From a virus: DNA of 64,000 nucleotides. The stretch is taken from IMG/VR virus record IMGVR_UViG_3300035113_000077, positions 1-64,000 of that record; one strand, given 5' to 3'. The translations under genes and the position numbers were made by a program. Numbering within the stretch: the first letter of the stretch is position 1; each line of letters begins with the position of its first letter. The notes beneath the pieces are model-generated. The model worked only from the letters and a program-made list of their open reading frames with translations, was not told where the DNA came from and searched no databases. Positions 8,179-15,765 of the stretch are shown here, piece after piece.

Positions 8179-8689
8179 TTTTCTCAATCCTGTAATCATG
8201 ATTCAAAAATCTCTTTGCCATCCATCTCACCATATAATCAATTGCCGAAGTAGCTTCACCAAATTCTTCTCCAGTGAATCCACTTGGCTCAAATCTAGTG
8301 AAGCTAAGCTTATCACATAGTAACTTTAGTGGAACTCCATGCTGAAGTGAGATTGACATTGTTATTGCCCAAGTATCCAACAATCCTTTCATCGTTGACC
8401 CCGATTTACTTGTTATAAATAATTCACCCGGGCTACCATCTGGATATAATCCAACGGTCAAATAGAATTGCTCTTTATCGCCAGTCTGACTATATCTAAG
8501 AGTAAATGTTCTTGTAATAGCTCGTCTATCTTTAGGGAGCTTATGTCTAATGGCAATTGGAGGCTTTATTTGACTGCCTTCAAATGCAGCTGCTGCTTCT
8601 ATGCCTAATATACTCATTGGTTTCTCAGGTGGTGCTGGCCAAGGTTCAGGTCTACCTACATCTACTATATCAAAATGTCTTTCACTCAT
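8165..8689 (-). CDS. Stand-alone TSCPD-domain protein (ribonucleotide reductase C-terminal-like)
   Basis: 174 aa. Residues 50-160 match the TSCPD domain that normally ends class II (B12-dependent) ribonucleotide reductases: RHKLPKDRRAITRTFTLRY, LTVGLYPDGSPGELFI, GSTMKGLLDTWAITMSISLQ, and FTRFEPSGFTGEEF followed by YMVRWMAKRF. The N-terminal 40 residues are Pro-rich and variable. No catalytic reductase subunit is found in this window, so the domain stands alone, as is seen in other phage genomes. Its biochemical role is unknown; allosteric or nucleotide-binding roles are possible. AGAGGT precedes the start. Confidence 0.75.
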   Translation of the reverse strand: MSERHFDIVDVGRPEPWPAPPEKPMSILGIEAAAAFEGSQIKPPIAIRHKLPKDRRAITRTFTLRYSQTGDKEQFYLTVGLYPDGSPGELFITSKSGSTMKGLLDTWAITMSISLQHGVPLKLLCDKLSFTRFEPSGFTGEEFGEATSAIDYMVRWMAKRFLNHDYRIEKNDKS

Positions 8690-8691
8690 TT

Positions 8692-8868
8692 TTAATTACC
8701 TCTAGCTATTTGTGCCTCTATCATTAATCGAACTGTTGCTTGCTCTTCTTCATTTAGAGGTCCATTTGTCTTTGTCCAGTTAGCTGCTTCTTCAATTTTA
8801 TCAGTTAAATCATCTACATTATCAATTAAAGACCAACCACTAACTATATCTCTAAATTCTTCACGCAT
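8692..8868 (-). CDS. Small acidic hypothetical protein
   Basis: 58 aa, MREEFRDIVSGWSLID to AQIARGN. GGAG lies just upstream of the ATG, and the gene sits exactly in the gap between two others, beginning 6 bases after the previous stop. The protein is acidic and helical (NEEEQATVRLMIEAQIA). No family is recognised. Its reality is supported by spacing and codon use only. Confidence 0.65.
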   Translation of the reverse strand: MREEFRDIVSGWSLIDNVDDLTDKIEEAANWTKTNGPLNEEEQATVRLMIEAQIARGN

Positions 8869-8873
8869 AAAAA

Positions 8874-9173
8874 TTACTCCAAGAAATTATAGATTGGTTC
8901 AACACGAACTTTAAATGTTGTGTTACCACGATTCATTGGAGTACGAATTTCTCCACTCTTTGAACAACAACTTCCGCCAGCTTCTACTTCCACGGCTGAT
9001 GTTTCATTTTCAATACAAAAATCTAATTCATGTAAAATTGATTGTTCAGCAGAATCAATGCTCTTTCTCTCATGTTCACTATATACATTTCCTCTAATAC
9101 CTTCAAAGTACTGTTGAACTCTATCTTTTACTTGTTGTGGTTTTCCAACTATTTTTCCAATTGACCAACTCAT
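8874..9173 (-). CDS. Hypothetical protein with CC motif
   Basis: 99 aa with GGAGAAAAT upstream of the ATG. The N-terminal half is helical (QQVKDRVQQYFEGIRGNVY, SAEQSILHELDFCIENE), then a glycine turn with two adjacent cysteines (AGGSCCSKSGE), then a beta end (TTFKVRVEPIYNF). No family is recognised. It is followed closely by the 58-residue gene. Confidence 0.65.
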   Translation of the reverse strand: MSWSIGKIVGKPQQVKDRVQQYFEGIRGNVYSEHERKSIDSAEQSILHELDFCIENETSAVEVEAGGSCCSKSGEIRTPMNRGNTTFKVRVEPIYNFLE

Positions 9174-9194
9174 CTTTATTTTCTCCTTTGTATT

Positions 9195-9923
9195 TTATAA
9201 TCCACGAACATTCCAATTTCTAATTTGAATGGATGCAGGTTTACCATCACCCATAGAATCAATCTGAAATGCATTGTGCAAATAGTTTGTCTGCGGTGAC
9301 CACTTCTGCATTTTCTTATGTGCAAGATTGATTGGATAATTAATTCCATCAATCACTATTGAATCATGATAAGTCACTCCATTTGCACGATCAATTATAA
9401 AGTAAGCTTCAGCTGAAACATATATTCCTGCCTTAGGTACTGGTGGTGGAATATTCGTCATTGCTACCCACTTATGGTCTGGAGCCGTTTGGTCAAATAG
9501 TCTCCACGCTGGTGGTCCATCTACTTTTGACCATTTATATTGCCAAGCCATATTATATGTCCAACCAGCTTCACATAGTTCTATTTCAAATTCTCTAGCA
9601 TTTCCATTTAAGTCAGAATTTGAAATAGCAAACTCCAGTTCCCAACAAGCATATTGTAGCTTTGGTGGAGTTCTTGAAATTGTATTGTACATGTAGGAAT
9701 TATCCCAAGGCTGACCTGGTCGCCTCTGTATTGAATTAAATACCATCAAGGCTGCAGTAGTAGAAGTTCCTGGCTTCCAGATAGTTTTACCATGGGGTAA
9801 AGCATTTATTCCACCGGTATCAGCACCAGCTCCATCAATCATGCTCGGTACTTGTTCAAGGCCAGCCCATTCGTATAATGGTCGTGTTCCATTCAATAGT
9901 TCTTTTATTTCTGAAGTAATCAT
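9195..9923 (-). CDS. Hypothetical structural-type phage protein
   Basis: 242 aa from the ATG at 9923, chosen because GGGAGAAAC lies at the right distance; 9938 is the longer alternative. The protein is rich in Trp, Tyr and Asn (WAGLEQVPSMIDGAG, YNMAWQYKWSKVDGPPAW, NIPPPVPKAGIYVSAE) and probably a beta-sandwich, with an ending (ASIQIRNWNVRGL) like those of virion or carbohydrate-binding proteins. It has no signal peptide or membrane segment. I cannot assign a family. Confidence 0.6.
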   Translation of the reverse strand: MITSEIKELLNGTRPLYEWAGLEQVPSMIDGAGADTGGINALPHGKTIWKPGTSTTAALMVFNSIQRRPGQPWDNSYMYNTISRTPPKLQYACWELEFAISNSDLNGNAREFEIELCEAGWTYNMAWQYKWSKVDGPPAWRLFDQTAPDHKWVAMTNIPPPVPKAGIYVSAEAYFIIDRANGVTYHDSIVIDGINYPINLAHKKMQKWSPQTNYLHNAFQIDSMGDGKPASIQIRNWNVRGL

Positions 9924-9948
9924 TGTAGTTTCTCCCATTTACTAAAAC

Positions 9949-10164
9949 TTATTTACTTTTTTCTTTTTGAATTTTCTGTATCTTATCAATCAATTTTTCT
10001 AAATATCTTCGTTTTGTTTGTTCATCTGGAATAAATCTTATCCAAAACTCTTCAATCATCAATTCATTTAATTCTCTCATGTGTATAAGTTGTAAATCCA
10101 TTCCACGCTTAGGTAGTCCTAAATCACTTGGTGCACTAAAGCTTCTTGTCCAAGGCCATGGCAT
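9949..10164 (-). CDS. Hypothetical protein
   Basis: 71 aa. It has a Pro/Trp N-terminus (MPWPWTRSFSAPSDLGLP) and a helical, basic C-terminus (YLEKLIDKIQKIQKEKSK). The stop of the upstream gene is one base from its ATG. The Pro/Trp start echoes small head or tail completion proteins, but there is no firm match. Confidence 0.6.
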   Translation of the reverse strand: MPWPWTRSFSAPSDLGLPKRGMDLQLIHMRELNELMIEEFWIRFIPDEQTKRRYLEKLIDKIQKIQKEKSK

Positions 10165-10596
10165 TTAATCTTCATCCTTGATTCTTTTATATTTCCAATG
10201 TTTGGGATAGTGCTTTCTCTTTGCTCTTATATGCCTGAAATAATCTTTGCCATATCGAGCTAATGTTGTATTTCCAGCTTTCTCACCGTTCTTTCTAAAG
10301 AACTCTTTATCATGCGTTGCTGCAGTCTTCGAGCCACCTTTATGACCAGCAAGCTTTTTAGCTATGATATCTGGATGAGTTCCTTTTCTCCATTTAATTT
10401 TCTTCTTCTTTTTATTCTTTGGAAGAGCTATTCTAAAGAACTTAGCCTTCTTTGGGAATAAGAACTTATCTACTTCGTCTTTTAATTTTTCAGCTTTCTC
10501 TTTTAACTTCTTATCTTTAGTGTATTGAGTATAGCCTACTAATGAATTGAAAGCTTCAAATACATATTTTAATTTCTTATTCAGTGGCTTAGGCAT
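10165..10596 (-). CDS. Basic KGG-repeat-like protein, probably DNA-binding
   Basis: 143 aa from the ATG at 10596 (AAGGATT upstream). It is very rich in Lys and Arg (KNKKKKKIKWRKG). Residues 85-125 (LAGHKGGSKTAATHDKEFF, then NGEKAGNTTLARYGKDYFR) contain two GG/AG-turn-plus-helix units like the KGG repeats of bacterial stress proteins and some phage DNA-binding proteins. It probably binds nucleic acid. It directly abuts the next gene. Confidence 0.6.
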   Translation of the reverse strand: MPKPLNKKLKYVFEAFNSLVGYTQYTKDKKLKEKAEKLKDEVDKFLFPKKAKFFRIALPKNKKKKKIKWRKGTHPDIIAKKLAGHKGGSKTAATHDKEFFRKNGEKAGNTTLARYGKDYFRHIRAKRKHYPKHWKYKRIKDED

Positions 10597-10611
10597 CAAT
10601 TAATCCTTCAA

Positions 10612-10776
10612 CTAAAGCTTCATTCCTTGCATTGCTGTTGGAATTATCTTAGGCAATTGAATCATAGACGACCAGCCTACACTTCTAGGTTTCATCACTA
10701 TAACTTTAATAGGAATACGTCTAAGCACTTTCAACAAGTCTGCATCTAAATTAACTTGTATTGGATTCTTCTTCAT
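10612..10776 (-). CDS. Small basic hypothetical protein
   Basis: 54 aa from the ATG at 10776, which overlaps the previous stop as TGATG. It contains QVNLDADLLKVLRRIPIKVIV followed by a Met/Pro-rich end. No family is recognised. Translational coupling supports that it is real. Confidence 0.6.
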   Translation of the reverse strand: MKKNPIQVNLDADLLKVLRRIPIKVIVMKPRSVGWSSMIQLPKIIPTAMQGMKL

Positions 10777-11024
10777 CAGTTCATCACCATTACTGCATTC
10801 CATTGAATTGGATGTTCTAAACAGCTACAAGTAAATAACTGATCTAAATAAACACTAGCAAACACCATACTAATACTTTTATTCTGATGAACATTCATTG
10901 ATATGTTTTCTTTATCTCTAGAGCTATGAATAAATCCAGCAAATGTCTTAACTTGATAGTGGTTCAATCCTTGATGAACTTTCCTATGAACAATCATTCC
11001 TTCTGGCAATGGAATTGTTTTCAT
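10776..11024 (-). CDS. Hypothetical phage protein
   Basis: 82 aa from the ATG at 11024, with AAGGAATAAG just upstream; a longer reading to 11111 has no ribosome site. It is a mixed beta protein (GMIVHRKVHQGLNHYQVKTF) with a Cys pair near the end (FTCSCLEHP) that might bind metal. It lies in a run of small overlapping genes. No family is recognised. Confidence 0.6.
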   Translation of the reverse strand: MKTIPLPEGMIVHRKVHQGLNHYQVKTFAGFIHSSRDKENISMNVHQNKSISMVFASVYLDQLFTCSCLEHPIQWNAVMVMN

Positions 11025-11025
11025 C

Positions 11026-11322
11026 TTATTCCTTTGGATTGATTCCCTTACGTTGCTGCACTCGATTACTAACAGCTTCAGCAGCTGTATTGCCTTGCTT
11101 TCTAAAATCATTCACTGGGTTCTTAATTGGAGTGGAACTATCATTCACTTGAACTGGTTGAGCTATGTCTTTGTCTGCCATAGATTCTCCTCTAGCATAA
11201 GCTAATAAATGCTCGCATGTGTCATAAGTATCTGCACCACATATACAACAATAAATTACTTGTGGTTGAACTTCATAGTCAGTTCTAGATAAAAGAACTT
11301 TCTCTAATCTAGAGTCATTCAC
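11026..11322 (-). CDS. Small zinc-binding-type protein
   Basis: 98 aa starting with GTG at 11322 (AGAGG upstream; GTGA overlap with the previous stop). IYCCICGADTYDTCEHLL provides a CxxC...CxH set suited to a zinc ion. The C-terminal half is polar and Gln/Asn-rich. Other ATGs in the region are in the wrong frame, so the GTG start is preferred. Function is unknown. Confidence 0.65.
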   Translation of the reverse strand: MNDSRLEKVLLSRTDYEVQPQVIYCCICGADTYDTCEHLLAYARGESMADKDIAQPVQVNDSSTPIKNPVNDFRKQGNTAAEAVSNRVQQRKGINPKE

Positions 11323-11801
11323 TTTATTAACCTCTGTCCTTTACTTTTATTCCAGTTACAGCAAGCGTCGCCTTCAATAGTAAATTGTACAGATAATCCA
11401 AGTACTTTCTTTAGCACTGTAGTGAGTGCCTGACATACATTAGGAGTTGGTCCTTTCCTTACACAACGTATACATTGCACTTTACCAATTACTAATCCCA
11501 CTTCACTTGCTGTAAATATTCCTGCTGGCTCAACATCTTTACAGTATTCCCACTTATCAGCAGCTGCTCCCTTTGCATAGTATGTGCACGAAGCAACATT
11601 TGGCACTACAACATCTTTAGCTAATAGAGTGCAACGATCTTTATACTTGCCTGATTCAATATGGAATAAGCACCGATCACCACAGAGTTTTTGTGTTCCA
11701 TCTGATCCAAGATAACCAACAGCAACTCTTAGTGCATTCACTTCAGCACTATTACCTGCCGATTGAATTTGAATTAGGCTTACTGAATCTTGAAGCTTCA
11801 C
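11319..11801 (-). CDS. Cysteine-rich hypothetical protein (possible metalloprotein)
   Basis: 160 aa with ten cysteines, grouped as KLCGDRC, KDRC, VASC, WEYC, VQCIRC, PNVC and GDACC. The regular spacing suggests several zinc or iron-sulfur ligands, or disulfides if exported, although I see no signal peptide (the N-terminus is MKLQDSVSLIQIQ). It is encoded one base after a gene with a Tat signal. No family is recognised. Confidence 0.65.
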   Translation of the reverse strand: MKLQDSVSLIQIQSAGNSAEVNALRVAVGYLGSDGTQKLCGDRCLFHIESGKYKDRCTLLAKDVVVPNVASCTYYAKGAAADKWEYCKDVEPAGIFTASEVGLVIGKVQCIRCVRKGPTPNVCQALTTVLKKVLGLSVQFTIEGDACCNWNKSKGQRLIK

Positions 11802-11802
11802 A

Positions 11803-12081
11803 TTAGCCTCTTATAATATCATCGTCTATGAATGCCCTATACAAAGGGTCTTCTAAAATTTTATCACCATAAGTTTTCTTTATAAGCTCTGAAGTTTCAA
11901 AATGAACATCATCTATTGAATGTCCATGAATCCACCCATTACTTGGAACTGATTCTATAATATATTTAGGGTCAATTAAATATGATGAATACTTCTTCGG
12001 CTCAGCTTTCACAAATGGCTTAAGCACTAGTGCACCAATTGATGCTGCAAAACCTTTGAATAAATTTCTACGAGTAATCAT
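11803..12081 (-). CDS. Protein with twin-arginine (Tat) signal peptide
   Basis: 92 aa. The N-terminus MITRRNLFKGFAASIGALVL contains TRRNLFK, matching the Tat motif S/T-R-R-x-F-L-K, then a hydrophobic stretch and a probable cut near VKA. The mature part is only about 65 residues, polar and acidic, ending FIDDDIIRG. Tat signals normally export folded proteins and are rare in phage genes. The start overlaps the previous stop as ATGA. The neighbouring Cys-rich gene could be a partner. Function is unknown. Confidence 0.7.
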   Translation of the reverse strand: MITRRNLFKGFAASIGALVLKPFVKAEPKKYSSYLIDPKYIIESVPSNGWIHGHSIDDVHFETSELIKKTYGDKILEDPLYRAFIDDDIIRG

Positions 12082-12254
12082 TGAATACTTTCTCCAGTCT
12101 TTCTTAATGCATTAGAAGGTATATCATAAACTTTTTGTGCTAGCACATTCCCATCATCGTAAACTTTAAGAACTTTATATTTAACAGTTACTTCGCAGAT
12201 ATCGCCTTCTTTAAGTTCTTGTCCATTAGCATCATTACTTTTAAGTATAGCCAT
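12078..12254 (-). CDS. Small hypothetical protein
   Basis: 58 aa, MAILKSNDANGQELKEGD to GESIQ, with GGAGAAAAT upstream and an ATGA overlap with the Tat-signal gene. The region LKEGDICEVTVKYKVLKVYDDGNVLAQKV reads as a small beta barrel. No family is recognised. Coupling and spacing support it. Confidence 0.65.
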   Translation of the reverse strand: MAILKSNDANGQELKEGDICEVTVKYKVLKVYDDGNVLAQKVYDIPSNALRKTGESIQ

Positions 12255-12276
12255 TATTTATTTTCTCCTTTAATAA

Positions 12277-12651
12277 CTACCATCTACGTCTCTTTGCTGC
12301 TGCAACTTCTTCTTCTATTTTCTTCATGTCTTTTGGCATCGTTGACCCAGGTTGTTTCATCTTATCTGGATTATCTACTGCCCATCTATGAAATTCGCCA
12401 ATCATCTTTTTAATTCCAAGTAATTGTTCGCTTGTGCAATTATCTTCTACACATAAAGCTAAATAGCATTGTATAGCTCTAATAGCTAATCTATCTTTTG
12501 CTCTGAATATAAACAATGGCTCATCATTTGGGATTTCATTTCCATTGTAGACATTTCTAATACTAATTAGTGGTTGATTAAATTCACTAAAGTTATCACC
12601 ATTTGTATCCAATACTTCTATCTCATACTTACTATCTATTCTACGTTTCAT
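12277..12651 (-). CDS. Hypothetical protein, paralogue of the 16311-16691 product
   Basis: 124 aa. The segment DEPLFIFRAKDRLAIRAIQ and then FHRWAVDNPDKMKQPG aligns with GEPVFILRSKDKLMTETTR and INEWRKNNKDKIKLP in the protein at 16311-16691, with the same spacing. Both therefore belong to one small family kept twice in this phage. The C-terminus is basic (AAAKRRRW). Its start overlaps the previous stop as ATGA. Function is unknown. Confidence 0.65.
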   Translation of the reverse strand: MKRRIDSKYEIEVLDTNGDNFSEFNQPLISIRNVYNGNEIPNDEPLFIFRAKDRLAIRAIQCYLALCVEDNCTSEQLLGIKKMIGEFHRWAVDNPDKMKQPGSTMPKDMKKIEEEVAAAKRRRW

Positions 12652-12866
12652 TTTATTAAATTCACTTTCTTATCATCAATTCCAAATTCTTGTTTTGATG
12701 CTAGCTTATGATAATTATCCTGAACTTGTACTAAGCTTTTGTGGGTGCTACTTTGTCTAGCAATTAAGTCTTTTATTGTTTTATTCTTTGCTTTAATAAC
12801 AACAGTAAAAAATACAATTAGCCCAATTACCAAACTAATAATTATTTCTATCAAGTGTTCATTCAT
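12648..12866 (-). CDS. Small type II membrane protein, possible inner-membrane spanin
   Basis: 72 aa with GGAGATAAT before the ATG. Residues 5-25 form one membrane helix (IEIIISLVIGLIVFFTVVI), followed by a helical hydrophilic part (NKTIKDLIARQSSTHKSLVQ). This fits i-spanin (Rz-like) layout, and the endolysin gene is 2 kb upstream, but no o-spanin partner is recognised. It follows a clear terminator hairpin. Confidence 0.55.
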   Translation of the reverse strand: MNEHLIEIIISLVIGLIVFFTVVIKAKNKTIKDLIARQSSTHKSLVQVQDNYHKLASKQEFGIDDKKVNLIK

Positions 12867-12885
12867 CTATTATCTCCAATTCTAA

Positions 12886-12922
12886 AAGAGTGTAGACTAA
12901 ATCTAACAAAGTCTACACTCTT
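12886..12922 (-). terminator. Rho-independent-type terminator
   Basis: A perfect 13-base inverted repeat (AAGAGTGTAGACT at 12886-12898 and its complement at 12910-12922) has an 11-base loop. TTTT follows at its end in the direction of minus-strand transcription. It lies 9 bases after the stop codon of the Ig-like-domain gene. Confidence 0.8.
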
Positions 12923-12931
12923 CTCTTTGCT

Positions 12932-13513
12932 TTAAGGGGTTGGAGTAGCTGCCTGCGGGTCACCAAATGTCAATGTCAAAACATCTGGCCCACCAGATAC
13001 AGTTAAAGTGTTTGTTCCAACAGTTGAAGTCGCATTGTCTGTCAATCGAACAATGGTGCTTCCAGTGGCTAATGGAGTAAACGTAGCCGAGCCATCAGCA
13101 TTTTGCACGAATGAAGCAATGGTTGAATCATCAATTGACCACGAAGAATTCTTTGGATCAATAGTTACTGGTTTCCCAAAAGCATCTGTTTCAATTCCAG
13201 ATGCTGCGATTGTTTGACCTTTCGAAATATTACCACCTGCCATAGTTGTGTCGCCTCCAAATTGAATTTGTAATACTGGTTCTAACTGCGGTGTTCCTAA
13301 CGTTGAAATGATTGTCTTTATTCCAATGAGTACTTCACTTTGATTTATCTTTATTGCATTTACTTCATTGGTTAACTCTTCAATATCTTCTTCAATGCTG
13401 TTTAACTTGCTGTTTACAGTATCATTAATTTTATTTTCCAACTTTTGCAATATCTGAAGTTGATTTCTTAAATGAGTAAGTACATCTATTTCTTTATGTT
13501 CATTCTCTTTCAT
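12932..13513 (-). CDS. Coiled-coil protein with bacterial Ig-like (Big2) domain
   Basis: 193 aa. Residues 10-70 form a coiled coil (NQLQILQKLENKINDTVNSK). After residue 90, TMAGGNISKGQTIAASGIE leads into an Ig-like domain of the Big2 type (SSWSIDDSTIASFVQNADGS, ATFTPLATGSTIVRLTD, TLTVSGGP). Such domains decorate phage virions and can bind weakly to cell surfaces. An internal start at MAGGN (about residue 91) could give a separate Ig-like product. A terminator follows the gene, as is typical of a well-expressed structural gene. Confidence 0.65.
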   Translation of the reverse strand: MKENEHKEIDVLTHLRNQLQILQKLENKINDTVNSKLNSIEEDIEELTNEVNAIKINQSEVLIGIKTIISTLGTPQLEPVLQIQFGGDTTMAGGNISKGQTIAASGIETDAFGKPVTIDPKNSSWSIDDSTIASFVQNADGSATFTPLATGSTIVRLTDNATSTVGTNTLTVSGGPDVLTLTFGDPQAATPTP

Positions 13514-13531
13514 CTACACCTGCTTTCTCCT

Positions 13532-13834
13532 TTAATTTATCTCTTGTTTAACTGGCAACGTAGTGGTTACTTCTTTCGGATCCCAGTCTGCAATTTTTCC
13601 TAAACTCATCAATTTCATTTCCATCAGTCTATTCTTAATTGTCATTCTATCTATTGGATTAAACATTGTTTTGTTTTCGGTATTGAATACAGAAATCATA
13701 TCATCTACATCATCTACTGATAGTATCTCATCTTCATCATTTGGTTTAGACAACAATCTAAATAGCTTGCCCACTGCGTCTCTTAGTCTAAATAATTTAT
13801 CTAAATCATCTTTTATCATATCTAATCTATTCAT
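13532..13834 (-). CDS. Hypothetical helical protein
   Basis: 100 aa with a strong AAAGGAGGT ribosome site. It is mostly helical and acidic in the middle (KLFRLLSKPNDEDEILSVDD), ending ADWDPKEVTTTLPVKQEIN. No family is recognised. It lies between the Ig-like-domain gene and the sugar dehydratase. Confidence 0.65.
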   Translation of the reverse strand: MNRLDMIKDDLDKLFRLRDAVGKLFRLLSKPNDEDEILSVDDVDDMISVFNTENKTMFNPIDRMTIKNRLMEMKLMSLGKIADWDPKEVTTTLPVKQEIN

Positions 13835-13850
13835 TTATACTTTACCTCCT

Positions 13851-14918
13851 TTACACTGGATGCCAGAATAAATCGTTCTTTGGTACTTGCTTCTGTAACC
13901 ACTCAGGATGTCTCATTGTCCATTTGACAGTACGCTCAAGGGATTCTCTAAATTGTACAGGATGCTTCCATCCTATTTCGGCGAGCTTGCTTCCATCTAA
14001 TGCATATCTACGATCATGACCTGGTCTTGTCTTATGAAACTCTTCCAATCTATACTTCAATGGCTTACCGGCAAACTCTGCAATCAACTCTGCCATTTCC
14101 AGATTGTCTACTTCTTCATCTCCCACTACATGATAACGATCTGGTCTATCGAAGTCTGGAAATTGAGCTATTACATTTAGATTAGTTGATCTATTTCCAA
14201 ATGCAACTGAATCATCACGATATCCAGATAGAAATAAAAGAGCATCAGCATGATTTCTAGCATGAAGATAATATCTAGATCCAATATCTCCCGGGCTTCC
14301 ATGAATTGTAATTTCCTCTCCAGCTAATACTTTTTGAATCACCATTGGCACAAACTTCTCTATGTCTTGTCTTTCTCCAAAGTTGTTCATTGTATTTGTG
14401 ATTACTACTGGCACCCCATAGGCTCTCCAATAGCTGATTGCAATAGCTTCCTGAGCAGCTTTACTTGCAGCATATGGGTTCGATGGAATTGAAGGTTCCC
14501 ATTCTTTATGCTTATGATCTTTCTCTGCTGGCCCATAAACTTCATCGGTACTAATTTGAAATACTGACTTAGGCTTAATCTTTCTCGCATATTCCATTAC
14601 TGATAATGTGACATCAACATTATTTCTGATGAATGGAACTGGATCAGATAATGATCTATCAACATGGCTTTCAGCAGCTAGATGATAGATGTAATCTATT
14701 GGCCCAATTCGATCTATCAGTGTCGATGGAATCTGATGTCTAAGATCATGAACATGAACTGTATATCTATGTAGTGGCAAATGACTTAGTCTAGAGCTAT
14801 TTCCCTTGTGATTGAATGTCGAGATCAGATGAATATTCCAATCTGTCTTTTCGATTAAATGCTCGATAAGATGATGACCAATAAATCCAGCTCCGCCAGT
14901 TACCAATACTGATTTCAT
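13851..14918 (-). CDS. dTDP-glucose 4,6-dehydratase-like SDR enzyme
   Basis: 355 aa, the normal length for RfbB-type extended short-chain dehydrogenases. The NAD-binding GGAGFIG is at 8-14, the active-site TDE at 124-126 (STDEVYG), and the YxxxK pair at Y149/K153 (YAASK). The family removes water from an NDP-hexose to give a 4-keto-6-deoxy sugar. Carriage by a phage suggests altering host surface sugars or making sugars for virion or DNA decoration. No other deoxysugar gene lies nearby, so it probably feeds into the host pathway. An epimerase of the same superfamily is possible. Confidence 0.8.
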   Translation of the reverse strand: MKSVLVTGGAGFIGHHLIEHLIEKTDWNIHLISTFNHKGNSSRLSHLPLHRYTVHVHDLRHQIPSTLIDRIGPIDYIYHLAAESHVDRSLSDPVPFIRNNVDVTLSVMEYARKIKPKSVFQISTDEVYGPAEKDHKHKEWEPSIPSNPYAASKAAQEAIAISYWRAYGVPVVITNTMNNFGERQDIEKFVPMVIQKVLAGEEITIHGSPGDIGSRYYLHARNHADALLFLSGYRDDSVAFGNRSTNLNVIAQFPDFDRPDRYHVVGDEEVDNLEMAELIAEFAGKPLKYRLEEFHKTRPGHDRRYALDGSKLAEIGWKHPVQFRESLERTVKWTMRHPEWLQKQVPKNDLFWHPV

Positions 14919-14934
14919 CTTTTATCCTTTTCTA

Positions 14935-15459
14935 TTATGGTCTCTTTCCAATTGTCTTTGCTCTGAGTAACCACTCGTGCTCAAACACTTTCAACTGAGG
15001 ATGTTCTACAATTAGTGATTTGTAGTACTGTTCGAGATTAGCAACATAGCTAATTAATATTGAGTCAACATTATCTAAGTTTAATGCATATACTGTCTTA
15101 GGTCCAAGTTGACCATCATAAACTACTCCTACTGATTGTTGAGCGAATTTGATTGCTCTTGATCCCATGTTAACATAGTGCTGAAAAATCTTATCTGCAA
15201 TGTCTTGATTATCTAAGTCTTTAAATGACTGTTTATTCCAGAAATTTTCATAGTAGAAATTCTCTACAGCTATATCTAATTGGCCAGCTTTCTCGTTCCA
15301 CTTAAGACTTAAATGATCTACGACCATCCACCCAGCCCAGTTTGGCCACATCCTTCTGGATATTCCACAGTACGTCTCTCCACCTGGATCTTTACTGTTG
15401 CTGTCATATCCACCTTCCCACGAATCTAATACTATCATTGATTTATTAAAGTCTGCCAT
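14935..15459 (-). CDS. Endolysin, glycoside hydrolase family 108 type
   Basis: 174 aa. The N-terminus has the GH108 signature, EGGYDSNSKDPGGETYCGIS at 15-34, with catalytic Glu15. The second half (VGVVYDGQLGPKTVYALN) is the peptidoglycan-binding type 3 part found in the same family, and the full length matches. There is no signal peptide, so it needs a holin to leave the cytoplasm. It sits directly downstream of a tRNA gene and a 38-residue ORF. This is the only recognised lysis enzyme in the window. Confidence 0.85.
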   Translation of the reverse strand: MADFNKSMIVLDSWEGGYDSNSKDPGGETYCGISRRMWPNWAGWMVVDHLSLKWNEKAGQLDIAVENFYYENFWNKQSFKDLDNQDIADKIFQHYVNMGSRAIKFAQQSVGVVYDGQLGPKTVYALNLDNVDSILISYVANLEQYYKSLIVEHPQLKVFEHEWLLRAKTIGKRP

Positions 15460-15466
15460 TAAATCT

Positions 15467-15583
15467 TCACCTTATCTCTTTTGTATAAAATTCTCTAAAT
15501 GCTTTTAACTTCTCTTCGCAATATAGCCCATGACAACTACCAGCATGACTGCATCCTTTATAATGCTCTGAGAATTTTATCAT
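15467..15583 (-). CDS. Tiny Cys-containing ORF between tRNA and endolysin
   Basis: 38 aa from the ATG at 15583 (MIKFSEHYKGCSHAGSCHGL). Cys/His residues in GCSHAGSCHGLYCEE could bind zinc. The frame stays open backwards through the tRNA gene, but that part is only translated tRNA. The ribosome site is weak (AAGTGA). It ends just before the endolysin start. Confidence 0.4.
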   Translation of the reverse strand: MIKFSEHYKGCSHAGSCHGLYCEEKLKAFREFYTKEIR

Positions 15584-15606
15584 TAATTCACTTAAACTAT
15601 CTCTTT

Positions 15607-15691
15607 TGGTGCGGATAGAGGGAATCGAACCCTCATGACTTTCGTCTTCAGATTTTAAGTCTGATGCGTATACCAGTTCCGCCATATCCGC
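15607..15691 (-). tRNA. tRNA-Leu(UAA)
   Basis: An 85-base cloverleaf. Acceptor arms GCGGATA and TATCCGC pair over seven bases. The anticodon stem TCAGA/TCTGA encloses loop CTTAAAA, giving anticodon TAA. A long variable arm (GACGAAAGTC) is typical of leucine, and the T-loop is GGTTCGATTCC. The 3' CCA is encoded. It reads UUA, a codon favoured by an AT-rich genome. Confidence 0.95.
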
Positions 15692-15720
15692 TTCTTTCAT
15701 TTAATTTATCCTATTGAATT

Positions 15721-15751
15721 GGCGAGTACTCTTACGTATTGAATACTCGCC
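15721..15751 (-). terminator. Short hairpin after small gene
   Basis: An eight-base inverted repeat (GGCGAGTA/TACTCGCC, 15721-15728 and 15744-15751) with a 15-base loop, located between a 52-residue ORF and the tRNA. No U-tract follows. It may help tRNA processing or act as a weak terminator. Confidence 0.35.
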
Positions 15752-15765
15752 TCTTAACTCTTGAA

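Noticed and set aside
15584-15700. Protein-coding frame MKEADMAELVYASDLKSE upstream of the 38-residue ORF
   Set aside because: This is the translated tRNA-Leu sequence. Only the part after the ATG at 15583 could be a gene.
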